Shown in pieces: positions 1-10,035 of a DNA stretch of 64,000 bases. Positions within the stretch are counted from its first letter, which is position 1, and the number at the start of each line of letters is the position of its first letter. The notes under the pieces are model-generated. The model saw only the letters and a list, made by a program, of their open reading frames with translations, was not told the DNA's origin and ran no database searches. Source of the stretch: JAWKOK01 sp963765875 (GTDB lineage: Bacteria; Chloroflexota; Anaerolineae; Caldilineales; Caldilineaceae); NCBI GenBank assembly GCA_963765875.1, contig CAVXYK010000011.1, positions 171,662-235,661 on the forward strand, read 5' to 3'. The translations under genes were made by a program, and so were the position numbers.

Positions 1-1861
1 TCAGCGTGGTCTCGGCGTCCCAGACGAAGAAGAGATCGGAGCCCGCCGGATAGCGGGCGCCGGCATACCAGTTGTTCTCCGGCCAATCATGGTTGCCCAC
101 ATACCAGTTGAGAATCATGTAATCGCTGAACTGGACCGGGTCGATGAACTCCAACATGGTGGCGTACTTGGCCGGATCTACCAGGTCACCCTCCTCGGCC
201 AGACGCACCAGTGCCGAAAAGCGGTCGATGGGGCCACTGACCGAACCCGCATGGTTGACCGACCCGTACTCGGAATCATCGCCGCCATAATAGGTCGCCA
301 TGAAGCCTGCGTCAGGGCGCTCGACCACGTTGTAGATGCCCCAGTAGAGGCCGTTGAGAAAAAGATGGACAAAGCGCCCGTGGGAGCCGGCATCCGACAT
401 GGCGATCTGGCTCGCACGCGTCCACTCATCACGTGCATAGGTCGTCTCACGGTGATCGACCTCAGCGCCGGGCATGGATGGATGGCCGGCAAAGCTGCGG
501 TCTACGCCCGCACGCAGGACCAGCGTGTCATACTGCAGCCGCCGGCGAGTCTGCGAAGACCGGATACTCCAGCTCGGGCGCGCCATACTCGCTGCGGAAG
601 AAGAGGCGCAGCGAGTGCTTGGGCATGAACTCCCAGCGCCCGGCCCCGCCCTGGATGCGCATCCCGGCGTCGACCTGGAAACCGGGCTCGTCGCCCAAAG
701 GATCGAACAGCTCGATCGAAACCGGGCGCTCAGCCTCTCGTCCACGGGCCTGGGGATCGGCGTAGATGTCCAGGTTGGCCACGTCGGTAGCCAGCGACAG
801 GATCGGCAGCGCAGAGAGCGCATCACGCAACTGCGGCCCATAGACCGGATCGTTGACAATGGTCGGGTCCAGCTCGTAGTCGGCAACAACCGGCCCGCCG
901 ACCGTATACCCGCCGATATCGACCTTGTGGACGCCCCATGCCGCGGGGAAACCGGTCGGTTGCGCGGGTTGTGCGATCACATCGTCGACAAAGATGTACG
1001 AACGGGTCGTCGCCGGGGCCGTGCGATGGTTCGGAGCGACACTGACGGCACGCACAATCGTTGTGCCGTCGATATCTATCGACTCTTGGTAGACCTGGCC
1101 GTGTCCAGCCGAGGGCTCGCTGCCATCCAGCGTAAAGCGAATCTCACTGCCGGGCGTGTGCACTGGTCAGATTGAGGGGAAAGGGATCTTCGTAGAGGCC
1201 AGAGGCTTCGCTGAAAGTGATCAGCGAGGTCATGCCCTGCCATGCAGAATGGTCGGGGTTGGGCTCGCCGGGAGACGGGGTAGTCTAGATAGCCAAACGT
1301 TTCGGCCGTTGCGTCTGCACCATCCGGCAGGCCATAGCTGATGCCCGGCTGTTGCTGTGGATAGTCGATGGCCGTCCCATCCAGATAGCGCCGGGTCGTC
1401 GGCGGGTAGAGTGCCAGAAAGCGGGAATCGGCGCTCAGCCTGAAATTAGTATGCAGATAGCCCGGCTCACCGCTCTCGTCATCCAGTTCGATCTCACGCC
1501 GATTCTTGCCCGAGGCGAAGACAATCAGTCGCTCACCCGGCTCGATGACGTTGTCGTCGAACGTCCACTTCTCTGGGCGATCCAGATCGTCGGTCAGTGT
1601 CCAGTTTGCCAGGTTGACCGGCGACGCCGGAACGATTGAACAGTTCGATCCAATCGGAGGGGTCGCCGTCCTCATCGACCAGCAAGCTGCCGTCGTTGGT
1701 CGCGGCAAACTCGCTGATGATGACAGGGCGCAGCGCCGGTTTGCGCAGGGGACCGTGGGCGCGGCCACCATCCGCCCGACGGCCGCCAGCAGAAGCAAAA
1801 TGATGGCGATCCAGAAAAGGCGACGATGGAACGGTTTGACGGTGGAGACTCGGAAACCCAT
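1..1861 (-). pseudogene. CotH-like / lamin-tail-domain secreted protein, frameshifted, cut by left edge
   Basis: The reading frame begins with one N-terminal hydrophobic segment (WIAIILLLLAAVG). It continues through a lamin-tail-like stretch (ISEFAATNDGSLLVDEDGD, then NWTLTDD and GERLIVFASG), then a chitobiase C-terminal-like stretch (IRFTLDGSEPS, about 1150-1030). It ends in a CotH-kinase-like region (LFDPLGDEPGFQVDAGMRIQGG and, near base 1-170, YMILNWYVGNHDWPENNWY and LFFVWDAETTL). These pieces lie in different minus-strand frames, with shifts near 1735, 1625, 1190 and 530, so no intact product can be read. The order matches bacterial CotH proteins that carry a lamin tail, which are exported and thought to act on the cell surface. 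The start at 1861 has no clear ribosome binding site. The breaks may be sequence errors, because every fragment keeps good family similarity. Confidence 0.72.
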
Positions 1862-2402
1862 GGTTCAGTATGATACAACGCACCAGGGTTTCGGCGAAAA
1901 CAGACGCTTGATGTACTGCGGGAAGGTTAGGATTTTGACCTGTGTATGAATGACAGCAAGATACCGGATCACTAGCGGCAAACTATGAGTGGGCCACGTG
2001 TGAACAATAAACGAAGCACATCCATCCTGATGCCGCAATGATTGGAGATGGATTGAGGAATGGTTACATGTGGGAAATTGGACCTGGGGATTATGGGTCC
2101 TGGGGAAGGTGATGGGTCGATGCCGCAAATGCAGTAGGCCTGTTTAGCGCCTCTGTCGCCCCGGCGGCAGCTATCGCATTGGATTAAATTTGATCCTGTT
2201 GCTGTCGGCTCGACCATTGGCTACAATGAGGACACTTGGGTGGCTGTCCCGAGCAGCCCGTAGCCAAGACGAAGAGATTGAAATTCCATAATCTGGGTCG
2301 CGCTCATGCTGAGCTATCTGCTGGGCGATGTAATGCGCATCTTTGCCGGCGACAGAAACGGTTCGATTGCTACGCTACTGTGTACATAGAGGAACGAGAA
2401 CG
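1862..2402. other. intergenic stretch without recognised gene
   Basis: This 541-base gap separates the minus-strand CotH-like gene from the plus-strand SRPBCC gene. Open frames here are short, lack ribosome binding sites and have no recognisable motifs. It should hold divergent promoters, but I see no convincing -35/-10 pair. An AGAGGA ribosome binding site at about 2388-2393 belongs to the next gene. Confidence 0.5.
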
Positions 2403-3090
2403 ATGACGAATACACTCAAAACTGTTTTCAGGAATGCAATCGCGGTAGGCGTTGCTGGGCTGTTATGTTTTGGCGATTCGGCCTTGGCAGTTGCGGCGAA
2501 TAGCAACCGATGCTGACGTTCGACGCTCTTTGCCAGCTGATGATCTCGTACCAGATCCCAAGTGTGGGTACACGCAGGCAATCACGATCAGGGCCTCGGC
2601 ATCTGAGATCTGGCCTTGGCTGGTGCAGATCGGATGCAAGCGTGCCGGTTGGTACAGTTATGACTTTCTACATCGGTTGGTGGGGATAGCCGGCTCTGTG
2701 GGTGATGAGCATGGTTCCGCAAAACGAATCATTCCGGAGTTGCAGGACTTGATGGTCGGAGATGTCGTGGACATCGCGCCAGGGATGGGATATGTGGTTG
2801 TAGGTATGGAGCCAGAACGGGTGCTAATTCTGCAAAGCAGAGTAGATACAGGCACATGGCAATCGGTGCCAAGCAGTGAGCCGTTGCCGGAGAAGTATTG
2901 CATTTCGAGCTGGGTATGGCTTCTTGAAGAGATAGATGAAAAGAGAACGCGGTTAATCGTCCGGGTACGAAGTGATTACAGTCCAGGACTGCTGAGCACA
3001 TTGGTCATGGGTACTGCCAACGAACTGGGGCGTCTGGTGATGCAGCCGAAGACGCTACGCGTGCTCAAGCAGCGGGCAGAGAAGTTGTGA
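2403..3090 (+). CDS. SRPBCC-family protein, N-terminal frameshift
   Basis: The protein belongs to the SRPBCC/START-like family of small ligand-binding helix-grip proteins. Typical family text is seen after the N-terminal membrane segment: IRPWQLRRIATDADVRRSLP, then ASEIWPWLVQIGCKRAGWYS. The ATG at 2403 has an AGAGGA site nine bases upstream and encodes a hydrophobic leader (MTNTLKTVFRNAIAVGVAGL), but that frame stops at TGA near 2515. The body lies in the frame that opens at TTG 2452. A one-base surplus around 2455-2465 (ggctgttatg) would explain the change and restores a leader followed by YVLAIRPWQL, the usual arrangement. The molecular function is unknown. It lies just upstream of a MalT-like regulator on the same strand. 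Confidence 0.7.
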
Positions 3091-3159
3091 CACGCTGAAA
3101 GACCGGTTCCAGCGGGCGCCAGTTGAGTCGCGGCGCGTACCGCTACAGGAGGGAAAATC

Positions 3160-3177
3160 ATGCTGAGAGAACTCTGA
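3160..3177 (+). promoter_or_regulatory. five-codon leader ORF coupled to the LuxR-family gene
   Basis: A strong AGGAGGG site at about 3147-3153 is correctly spaced for the ATG at 3160, which encodes only MLREL before TGA at 3175-3177. That stop overlaps the ATG of the regulator (TGATG). The layout suggests that the regulator is translated by coupling to a tiny leader. It could equally reflect an indel just after a true start at 3160. Confidence 0.4.
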
Positions 3178-6081
3178 TGGCCACTCTGATGCTAGAAACC
3201 AAATTTCATATTCCATCCACGCGACCGAGTCTCGTCCGTCGGCCCCGCTTGCTTGCGCAACTGAACGAGGGTTTGGGCCGAAACAATGGCCCGTCCCGAA
3301 AACTGACCCTCATCTCTGCCCCCGCTGGTTTTGGAAAAACCACACTAGTCAGTGAGTGGGTTGATGATCTACGCGCTCGCAGGGTTCCTGCAGATGACGA
3401 ACTGCACGCACGAAGTAGTGACAACGCACGATCGGATGTAGCAGAAGAAAGCCAGATCGAAAATAGAGTTGCCTGGCTCGCGCTGGATGAAGGCGACAAC
3501 GACCTGGGCCGTTTCCTGGCCTACTTCATCACTGCCCTGAGTCGAGTTGATGGGATCAGCGCGACGTTTGGAGAAAGCGCGCGGCAGATGCTCCAATCTA
3601 CCCAACCTCCGAGTGAGGATCTTCTGGTTGCTCTGCTCAACGATGTCGCTGCCATCCACGATAGAGTAATTTTCGTCCTTGACGATTACCACAGCCTAGA
3701 TTCTGGGCCTATTGACCAGGCACTCACCTTTTTGCTTGAACACGCCCCGCCGCAGATCCACCTGGTTGTCGCCACCCGCGAGGACCCACATCTGCCGCTC
3801 GCCCGTCTGCGCGCAAGCGGGCAATTGACTGAACTGCGCGCGACAGACCTACGCTTTACAGCGGCTGAAGCTGCCGAATTTCTCACGCTGGCGATGGGTC
3901 TGAACCTTACGCAAGAAGAGATCGCGGCGCTGGAGAGCCGTACCGAAGGCTGGATTGCTGGATTGCAATTGGCCGCCATCTCCATGCGGGGAAGTAAAGA
4001 CGCAGCCGGTTTCATCAAATCCTTTGCCGGCAGCCACCGTTTCGTTCTCGATTACCTGATTGAAGAAGTGCTGCAACAGCAGGCTGCTGGCATGCAGAGA
4101 TTCTTGCTCCAAACGGCCATCCTCGACCGCATGACTGGCGCCCTATGTGATGCTGTCTGTTTTGATAGTGCCGAGCCATCAATAAGACTGAATGCGACCG
4201 CTGCCGCCACTCAAGCCGACGGTGCGCATGTACTCAACTCACGCGGTCAGACGACCTTGGAACAGCTCGAGCAGGCCAATCTCTTTGTCATTCCGTTGGA
4301 CGAGGAACGCCACTGGTACCGCTATCATCACCTCTTTGCCGATCTCTTGCGTCTGCGCCTGCGCCAGACGGAGCCAGATCGGGAGCCATTACTCCACCAG
4401 CGAGCCAGTGTATGGTATGAGCAGAACGGTTTTAGCAAGGAAGCCGTCGACCATGCGCTACACGGCAAGGATTTTGAACGAGCTGCGCACGTAATTGAAG
4501 AACAAATGGAGGGGGGCTTCGAGCGTATTGATCAGGCGACATTGGCACGATGGCTGGCTGCAATGCCAGAAGAATTTGTCTTCATCCCATCCGCCGCTCA
4601 CCATCCTGCATGCATGGCATCGCTTCAATAGTGGTCAACTCGATGCCGCGGAGCGAAGTCTCCAGCGCGCCGAAGAGTTGCTTGCCCCAAATCGTGCAAA
4701 CGAACTTCTCTCCATGCCAGATGAGCTTCAACTATCTCGTGCAGAGCGCGCCTCGCTGATGGGAAAGATCGCTGCCATCCGCTCCTTTCTGGCGTCCTTC
4801 AAAGAGGATATCCCATTGACGATTACGTATGCACATCAGGCAATTGCACATCTACCCGAAGAGGAACTGGGGTGGCGTTCGGCTGTCTTCATCACGTTGG
4901 GGGACGCCTACGTAAATCTGGGCCAAATGACCGCCGCACGTGAGGCCAGGGCAAATGCATTGACGACTGGCAGAGCGTCGGGTGACATCCACATTCTCAT
5001 GATAGCCAATTTGAGACTGGCCGAAATCTTAAGGCAGCAAGGCGAGCTGCGGCAGGTCATTGAACTATGTGAGCGCCAGTTCAAACAGGCAGACGATTCC
5101 GGCATATCGGAGTCGGCAGTGGTTGGTTGGCTACTGGGGATATGGGGTGAGGCACTTGCGGAGCGTAACCATCTAAGTCGGGCAGTCGAACAGGTCCAAC
5201 GCGGCGTTGAACTGGCTGCACTAGGTGGGGATGTGCTCTATGTAGTGATGACCAACTTGTACCTGGTCAGAGTTCTCTTCTCCAGCGGCGACATGAGCGG
5301 CGCCCAAGATGTCGTTGATTCGATGGAAAATGCAGCCCATGCGCAAGATTTTCCGCGCTGGATTTTGCGCCAATTTTCAGCCTGGCAGATACGAATATGG
5401 TTGGCGCAAGACAAGTTGGAATCCGCGTCTCAATGGGCTAGAAAAAGTGGGTTGGATCTTGTTGGAGAACCCACATATGCGCACGAAATGGAATATACTG
5501 CGTTGGCTCGTATTCTCATTGCCCAAGGGCGGCTGGATGAGGCAGAGGGGTTGCTACAGCGCCTGCACGCGGCGGCAGAGGCCGGAGGACGTACATCGGC
5601 AGTCATCGAGATACTGATTCTCCAAGCACGAGCTGCGCAAACCCGTCGAGATATGGGCCAGGCCATTGCCACACTAGAGACGGCCCTTTCCCTGGCCAAG
5701 CCGGGCGGTTTCGTCTTCATTTTTGTTGATGAAGGCCAGCCGATGGCCACCCTACTCTACGAAGCCCTCTCGCGTGGTATTGACTCAACGTATGTGCAGC
5801 AATTGTTGGCTGCATTTCCCGTCGACGAAGCAAAGCAGGCGAACCCATCGGAGACGCAAGCTCTCACATCCGAGTTGATCGAGCCGCTAAGCGAACGTGA
5901 AATCGAAGTGCTCCAACTGATCGCCAAGGGGCTGACCAATCAGGAAATTGCGAACAGGCTCTACCTCTCGCTGAACACAGTCAAGGTTCACACCCGCAAC
6001 ATCTACGGCAAGCTTGGGGTCCACCACCGGACGGAAGCCGTGGCCAAAGCACGGGCTTGGGGCATCTTACCCTCCGCCTAA
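3177..6081 (+). CDS. MalT-like LuxR-family ATP-dependent transcriptional regulator, one frameshift
   Basis: This is a large signal-transduction ATPase of the MalT/LAL type. The N-terminal part (MLETKFHIP, then a Walker A SAPAGFGKTTLVSEW and a Walker B VIFVLDDYH) is a STAND-type NTPase. The middle is helical and TPR-like (HAWHRFNSGQLDAAERSLQR onward). The C-terminus is a LuxR helix-turn-helix (LSEREIEVLQLIAKGLTNQE, then NTVKVHTRNIYGKLG). The two halves are in different frames. The first ends at 4631, and the second carries on from about 4580, where SHPPLTILHAWHRF is in frame; a one-base surplus in ttcatcccatccgccg fits. The restored length is about 967 residues, normal for the family. MalT-type proteins activate target genes when bound to ATP and an inducer; the inducer here cannot be told. 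A perfect terminator follows. Confidence 0.85.
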
Positions 6082-6112
6082 TCACCTGTAGCATCTGAAA
6101 TCGACGAAAAGG

Positions 6113-6141
6113 ACGGCCTGGTAGCTACCAGGCCGTTTTTT
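6113..6141 (+). terminator. Rho-independent terminator of the LuxR-family gene
   Basis: A perfect 24-base palindrome (ACGGCCTGGTAG and its complement, 6113-6136) is followed by a run of Ts (6136-6141), 32 bases after the stop codon. Confidence 0.9.
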
Positions 6142-6355
6142 AGTTCTCCACGCCTGAAAATACCCCTCGCGTAATACTCCAGGGGTATGACACCAATACC
6201 GGATTGGGGCTATGCTTTCGGTGTATGAATGCTCGTGAATCGGGTAGTTGTCACAGGGAGATTCTGAGGAGTTAAACATGCATGCTATCCGGACAACCAA
6301 TGTAGATACTTCGGCGAGAAGGTCTCTAGAAGGGAATCGAAAAGGGGAAAATACA

Positions 6356-7126
6356 ATGACGACTAACGAGCGAAAGAACACGGAGAGAAAGAGTGCAGTG
6401 ATTGTCGGTGTCTTGTTTATCATTGCGACGACGTTTCTCTTCATCGGTGAAGCGGTTTACAAACCAATTCTCAGCTCGCCAGACTATCTGGAAATTACTT
6501 ACCCCAATCGTTACAACGGTGATCACGGGTGTACTGCTGGAGCTAATCTGCGTACTGGCTATACCGCTCATCGCAATCTTCGCGTTTCCCGTACTGAAGA
6601 GATTCAATGAAGCTCTGGCGATCGGCTATCTCTTCTTCCGCTGCGCTTGAGAGCGTGATCCTGATCACGGTGGCGGAAATCAACAAGCTCTCCCTGATCG
6701 GCGTCAGCGAGGCATATCTGAATGGGGGCGTAGAGCGCGGCCTACTTTGGAGCCATAGGCGCATCAATGCAGGCCAACACATACTGGGCTGACACTGCCG
6801 GGCTGATCTACAACCTCGCCTTCATTTTTGGGGGCTTCATATTCTATACAGTCCTCTATCAGTCGAGGCTAATCCCAAGGTGGATGGCAGCCTGGGGCTT
6901 GATCGCTGTTGTCATGCTCTTAGGCGGTGCGCTGCTCGGGTCATTCATTGAAGTCACGATGGTCGTTGAGCTTGTCTTTGTCTTACCCATCGCCGTACAA
7001 GAGATGGTGATGGCGTTCTGGCTCATTGTGAAGGGCTGGAATCCAGACGCATTCGAGCCGATAGTACGCGAGAGAGACTCTGAACGAACCGATATGACTG
7101 GAACGACTCAACCTACGCCGGCATAG
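6356..7126 (+). pseudogene. DUF4386 membrane protein, first copy, broken by three frameshifts
   Basis: The start MTTNERKNTERKSAVIVGVL resembles the start of the intact neighbour at 7316, and so does the end, where both finish in PTPA. In between, the homologous text moves between frames: frame shifts occur near 6490 (before PIVTTVITGVLLELI), near 6640 (before ALESVILITVAEIN) and near 6750 (before MQANTYWADTAGLIYNLAF). With those repaired, a multi-pass membrane protein of about 255 residues results. DUF4386 proteins have no known biochemical role. A ribosome binding site (AAGGGG) lies ten bases before the ATG. Three breaks within 270 bases, beside an intact paralogue, suggest a decaying duplicate, though sequence error is possible. 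Confidence 0.72.
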
Positions 7127-7315
7127 CGGTGGACAACCGTGAACTCCTGGCCCACGGGCTATTTTCGAACAACAGATCGATGCTGGTAGTGAATAGCCCG
7201 TCATAGCAGCGCACGCAGAATGTACAACCATTCCGGTCCCAAGAGTACGGGCTACAATGCTCGGTTACGGCGATGACGCGACTACTGAATATCGTTCCAA
7301 GAAGGGGGGAATCCC

Positions 7316-8062
7316 ATGACAACCAATGTAAACAGGAATTCAACCAAGACAATTGCGAGAACCGCGGGCGTACTCTATATCGCGGCGACGGTGGGCTCTA
7401 GCTTCGCCTATGTGACCATGACGTCGATGCTCAGTACGCCGGACTATCTTGCAGAAGTGGCCGCCAATGAATCCCAAGTGATGATGGCTGCGCTCTTGAT
7501 GTTGGTTGACGTCGTTTGTGTGGCGGGTATCGGGATCGTGCTATACCCAATCTTGAAAAGACATACCGATACCCTAGCAGTTGGCTATGCCGCGGCGCGG
7601 GCCATTGAGAGCGTGCTCTTTACGATCTATGTAGTCGGCATACTGACGCTCGTACCGTTGAGTCAGGATTTCGTCAACGCGGGCGCACCGGATGCTTCCT
7701 ATTATCAAACCACGAGCACCGTTGTCGTTGCCGCAGCTGATCGGTCCTTCACGCTTGGCCTACGCCTTGCCTTTGGTCTATCGGCGCTGCTCCTCAACTT
7801 CTCACTATATCGAACAAAGCTCGTGCCGCGCTGGCTATCCGCGTGGGGTTTTGTCGGTGCTGTATTGGTATTGGCGCCACTCTTGACCGGGTTCTTCGGA
7901 CTCGTGCTTCCCGAAGGCCCGGATTTCGTCATCGCCGTACAGGAGATGGTCTTTGCCGTGTGGCTGATTGTGAAAGGGTTTGATTTTTCGGCAAGTGAGC
8001 CATCGGCAGTCAAATCTGGACGAATCGATGAGCAGGGGGTAGCCAGGCCAACGCCGGCATGA
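7316..8062 (+). CDS. DUF4386 family membrane protein
   Basis: The 248-residue protein has about six hydrophobic segments, for example TAGVLYIAATVGSSFAYV near the start and LSAWGFVGAVLVLAPLLTGF near residue 180. It carries family-typical text such as TPDYLAEVAANESQV and AARAIESVLFTIYVVGIL. The start has a strong GGGGGG-rich ribosome binding site nine to ten bases upstream. It is an intact paralogue of the broken gene just upstream: both have the NxxYL-like early loop, the RWxxAWG motif and the PTPA tail. The function of DUF4386 is unknown; members often occur near regulators and oxidoreductases in Chloroflexota and Actinobacteria. Location in the membrane is inferred from hydrophobicity. Confidence 0.85.
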   Translation: MTTNVNRNSTKTIARTAGVLYIAATVGSSFAYVTMTSMLSTPDYLAEVAANESQVMMAALLMLVDVVCVAGIGIVLYPILKRHTDTLAVGYAAARAIESVLFTIYVVGILTLVPLSQDFVNAGAPDASYYQTTSTVVVAAADRSFTLGLRLAFGLSALLLNFSLYRTKLVPRWLSAWGFVGAVLVLAPLLTGFFGLVLPEGPDFVIAVQEMVFAVWLIVKGFDFSASEPSAVKSGRIDEQGVARPTPA

Positions 8063-8192
8063 ATACAGTGGAATGAATGCGAACTGGAAATTCTCGATCT
8101 TCGCTGTTCAGATACTGAGGATGGGCCATACTGCCACAATTTGGCTCCATCCTCAGAGCCGCAAGCGGGTGAAATATTCTACGAGCACTCTC

Positions 8193-8444
8193 ATGAAAAA
8201 CGTTAAACAAATGCTAACGCTAGATCGACCGATGATCTATCAGATCAAAGTGCCAGGGCAGCTCAATGAGCATTGGTCGGAATGGAATGGAACAATGACA
8301 ATTGCGGTCGATAGCCAAAGTGATGGAACGTTAGTCACCACCTTGACTTGTAGCGTCGATCAGGCTGCGCTGCAGGGGCTCCTGCGTCGGCTCTATGCAG
8401 TGGGCTTGCCGCTAATTTCGGTGCGTTGTGTAGAGTGTGCCTAA
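8193..8444 (+). CDS. small conserved hypothetical protein (YQIxVxGxL type)
   Basis: The 83-residue product contains MIYQIKVPGQLNEHWSEW, then LTCSVDQAALQGLLRRLYAV and GLPLISV. This pattern recurs in short unannotated proteins of Chloroflexota and Actinobacteria, often beside MDR oxidoreductases, as here. The function is unknown. The ATG at 8193 is the most upstream reasonable start; 8211 and 8232 are in frame, and 8232 begins exactly at the conserved text. None has a strong ribosome binding site, and the open frame upstream to 8073 shows no similarity to the family. Confidence 0.65.
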   Translation: MKNVKQMLTLDRPMIYQIKVPGQLNEHWSEWNGTMTIAVDSQSDGTLVTTLTCSVDQAALQGLLRRLYAVGLPLISVRCVECA

Positions 8445-8525
8445 CGGGCCGTCGATACCCTCGATGAAATCCTACTCATGTGACTGGTAGATGAGCTACC
8501 CAGATCGTGAAGGGAGAGACTCATA

Positions 8526-9632
8526 ATGAAAGCTGTGAAAGTGGGGGTATGCCAATTCATGGAGGATGGAAGCATGACCACACAAGATATTGTGAAACAA
8601 ACCACGCATCAGCGCATTGTCATCGCGCGGCACGGCGGGCCGGAGGTGTTGCAGGCTATTGAAGAACCAATTGCCGAACCGCAGGCTGGCGAGGCACGCG
8701 TACGGGTGTTGGCAGCGGGCGTCTCCGCCTATGACCTCATGTCCCGCAGTTCCGGATTGCTCCCCGGCACGCCCAAGCCGCCGTTTACGATCGGCGAGGA
8801 CATCGTCGGCATTGTCGACAAACTGGGCGAAAGTGTGAATACCGTTGAACTAGGGCAGAGGGTGGCCGCTTTCACCTTTGGCGCCAGCGGCGGCTACGCG
8901 GAGTCCGTCTGTCGACCTGCTGATGAGTTGGTGCCGGTGCCTGAAGGTGTAGATTCGGCCGAAGCGGTCTGCGTCGTGGTCAACTACCTCACCGCCCATC
9001 TTGCCATGCACCGCACGGCCAAGGTGCAGCGCGGCGAGCGCATTCTCGTCCAAGGGGCGGCAGGCGGTGTTGGGTCGGCCCTATTGGAGCTCGGGCGGCT
9101 TGCTGGATTGGAACTGTATGGCACCGCGTCTAGCTACAACCACGAACAGGTCGTCGCCCTCGGCGCGACGCCAATTGACTATCACAACGAAGATGTCGTG
9201 AAGCGAATCCACAGCCTGACCAATGGCGGTGTCGATGTTGTCTTCGATCCCATTGGTGGTCCCCGCCAGTTGTGGCGCTCACAGAATGCGCTGCATAAAA
9301 ACGGTCGCTTGGTCTGGTTTGGCGTGGCAGCAGCGAAGCGGTCGGGGCTGAAGATCATTCCCCTGACGCTGGGCATGGTGGTACTGCTCAAATTCAAGCC
9401 AGGAGGTCGGCAACTGTTGTTGACGCCAGATTTGGCAGCCGACAAAGTTTGGTATCGGCAAACCTTAACAGAACTCCTTGACTTATTGGCAAACGGCGAA
9501 CTCAAACCGCTGGTGGCGGAGCGCATTCCACTGGCAGAGGCTGCCCGCGCGCACGAAGTACTGGAGCGGGGTGGCTATGCGGGCAAGATTGTCTTGATAC
9601 CGAAACCTGCTAACTCTGGGACTGGAGTGTAG
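8526..9632 (+). CDS. MDR-superfamily zinc-type alcohol dehydrogenase-like / quinone oxidoreductase
   Basis: This is a medium-chain dehydrogenase/reductase that uses NAD(P)H. The GroES-like N-terminal domain includes VRVLAAGVSAYDLMSRS and FTIGEDIVGIV. The Rossmann domain has the glycine motif ILVQGAAGGVGSALLELGR. Zinc-binding cysteines are absent in the visible catalytic loop, as in quinone oxidoreductases and related reductases. Two starts are possible: ATG 8526 (GGGAGAG upstream) and ATG 8574 (GGAGG upstream); 8574 fits the family length better, because the conserved text starts at QRIVIARHGGPEVL. The substrate is unknown. It is the last of a run of plus-strand genes and may form a unit with the small protein upstream. 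Confidence 0.85.
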   Translation: MKAVKVGVCQFMEDGSMTTQDIVKQTTHQRIVIARHGGPEVLQAIEEPIAEPQAGEARVRVLAAGVSAYDLMSRSSGLLPGTPKPPFTIGEDIVGIVDKLGESVNTVELGQRVAAFTFGASGGYAESVCRPADELVPVPEGVDSAEAVCVVVNYLTAHLAMHRTAKVQRGERILVQGAAGGVGSALLELGRLAGLELYGTASSYNHEQVVALGATPIDYHNEDVVKRIHSLTNGGVDVVFDPIGGPRQLWRSQNALHKNGRLVWFGVAAAKRSGLKIIPLTLGMVVLLKFKPGGRQLLLTPDLAADKVWYRQTLTELLDLLANGELKPLVAERIPLAEAARAHEVLERGGYAGKIVLIPKPANSGTGV

Positions 9633-9744
9633 ACATCCCAAACGTAATACCAGTCATGAGTGACAGTAGCATACGAGAACGAAAAAGACCTGTTCGTCGC
9701 CGGCTGGCAAATGTTACCAACCAAGAGCGCAGGCTGGGTCAAGG

Positions 9745-10035
9745 ATGGAGCGAAACAATAAGGATGATAATCTCTACGAGATCTGGTACGAGACTTCGGT
9801 GACTTACGACCTGCCCCGCTCAGATAGCGTGCCGCTAGCCTCTCCGGATGATGCGTCTGAGGAGCTGTTGAAGTCAACTGTCAAAATCGAAGCGGCAAGG
9901 GAGGCCATCAAGCCCTATCTTGACGCGCACCACCAGCAGTTTTCAAGGGGAGCAATATACGGGCCAGGAGGACATCTGTCTCCTGCGATCAATCTTAACG
10001 CGGGATTCTGGCAGGCCCGCTATATGGATCGATGA
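9745..10035 (+). CDS. hypothetical protein
   Basis: The 96-residue frame begins MERNNKDDNLYEIWYETSVT and has mixed charged and aromatic content with no motif I recognise. The spacing from the preceding gene (112 bases) and a modest AAGG before the ATG make it a possible gene. Its end overlaps the tail of the convergent phospholipase D-like gene if that gene is extended through its frameshift. It may be a spurious frame. Confidence 0.3.
   Translation: MERNNKDDNLYEIWYETSVTYDLPRSDSVPLASPDDASEELLKSTVKIEAAREAIKPYLDAHHQQFSRGAIYGPGGHLSPAINLNAGFWQARYMDR

Noticed and set aside
8073..8192. N-terminal extension of the small YQIxVxGxL protein
   Set aside because: The extra 40 residues show no conserved text, and a later ATG starts near the conserved part.
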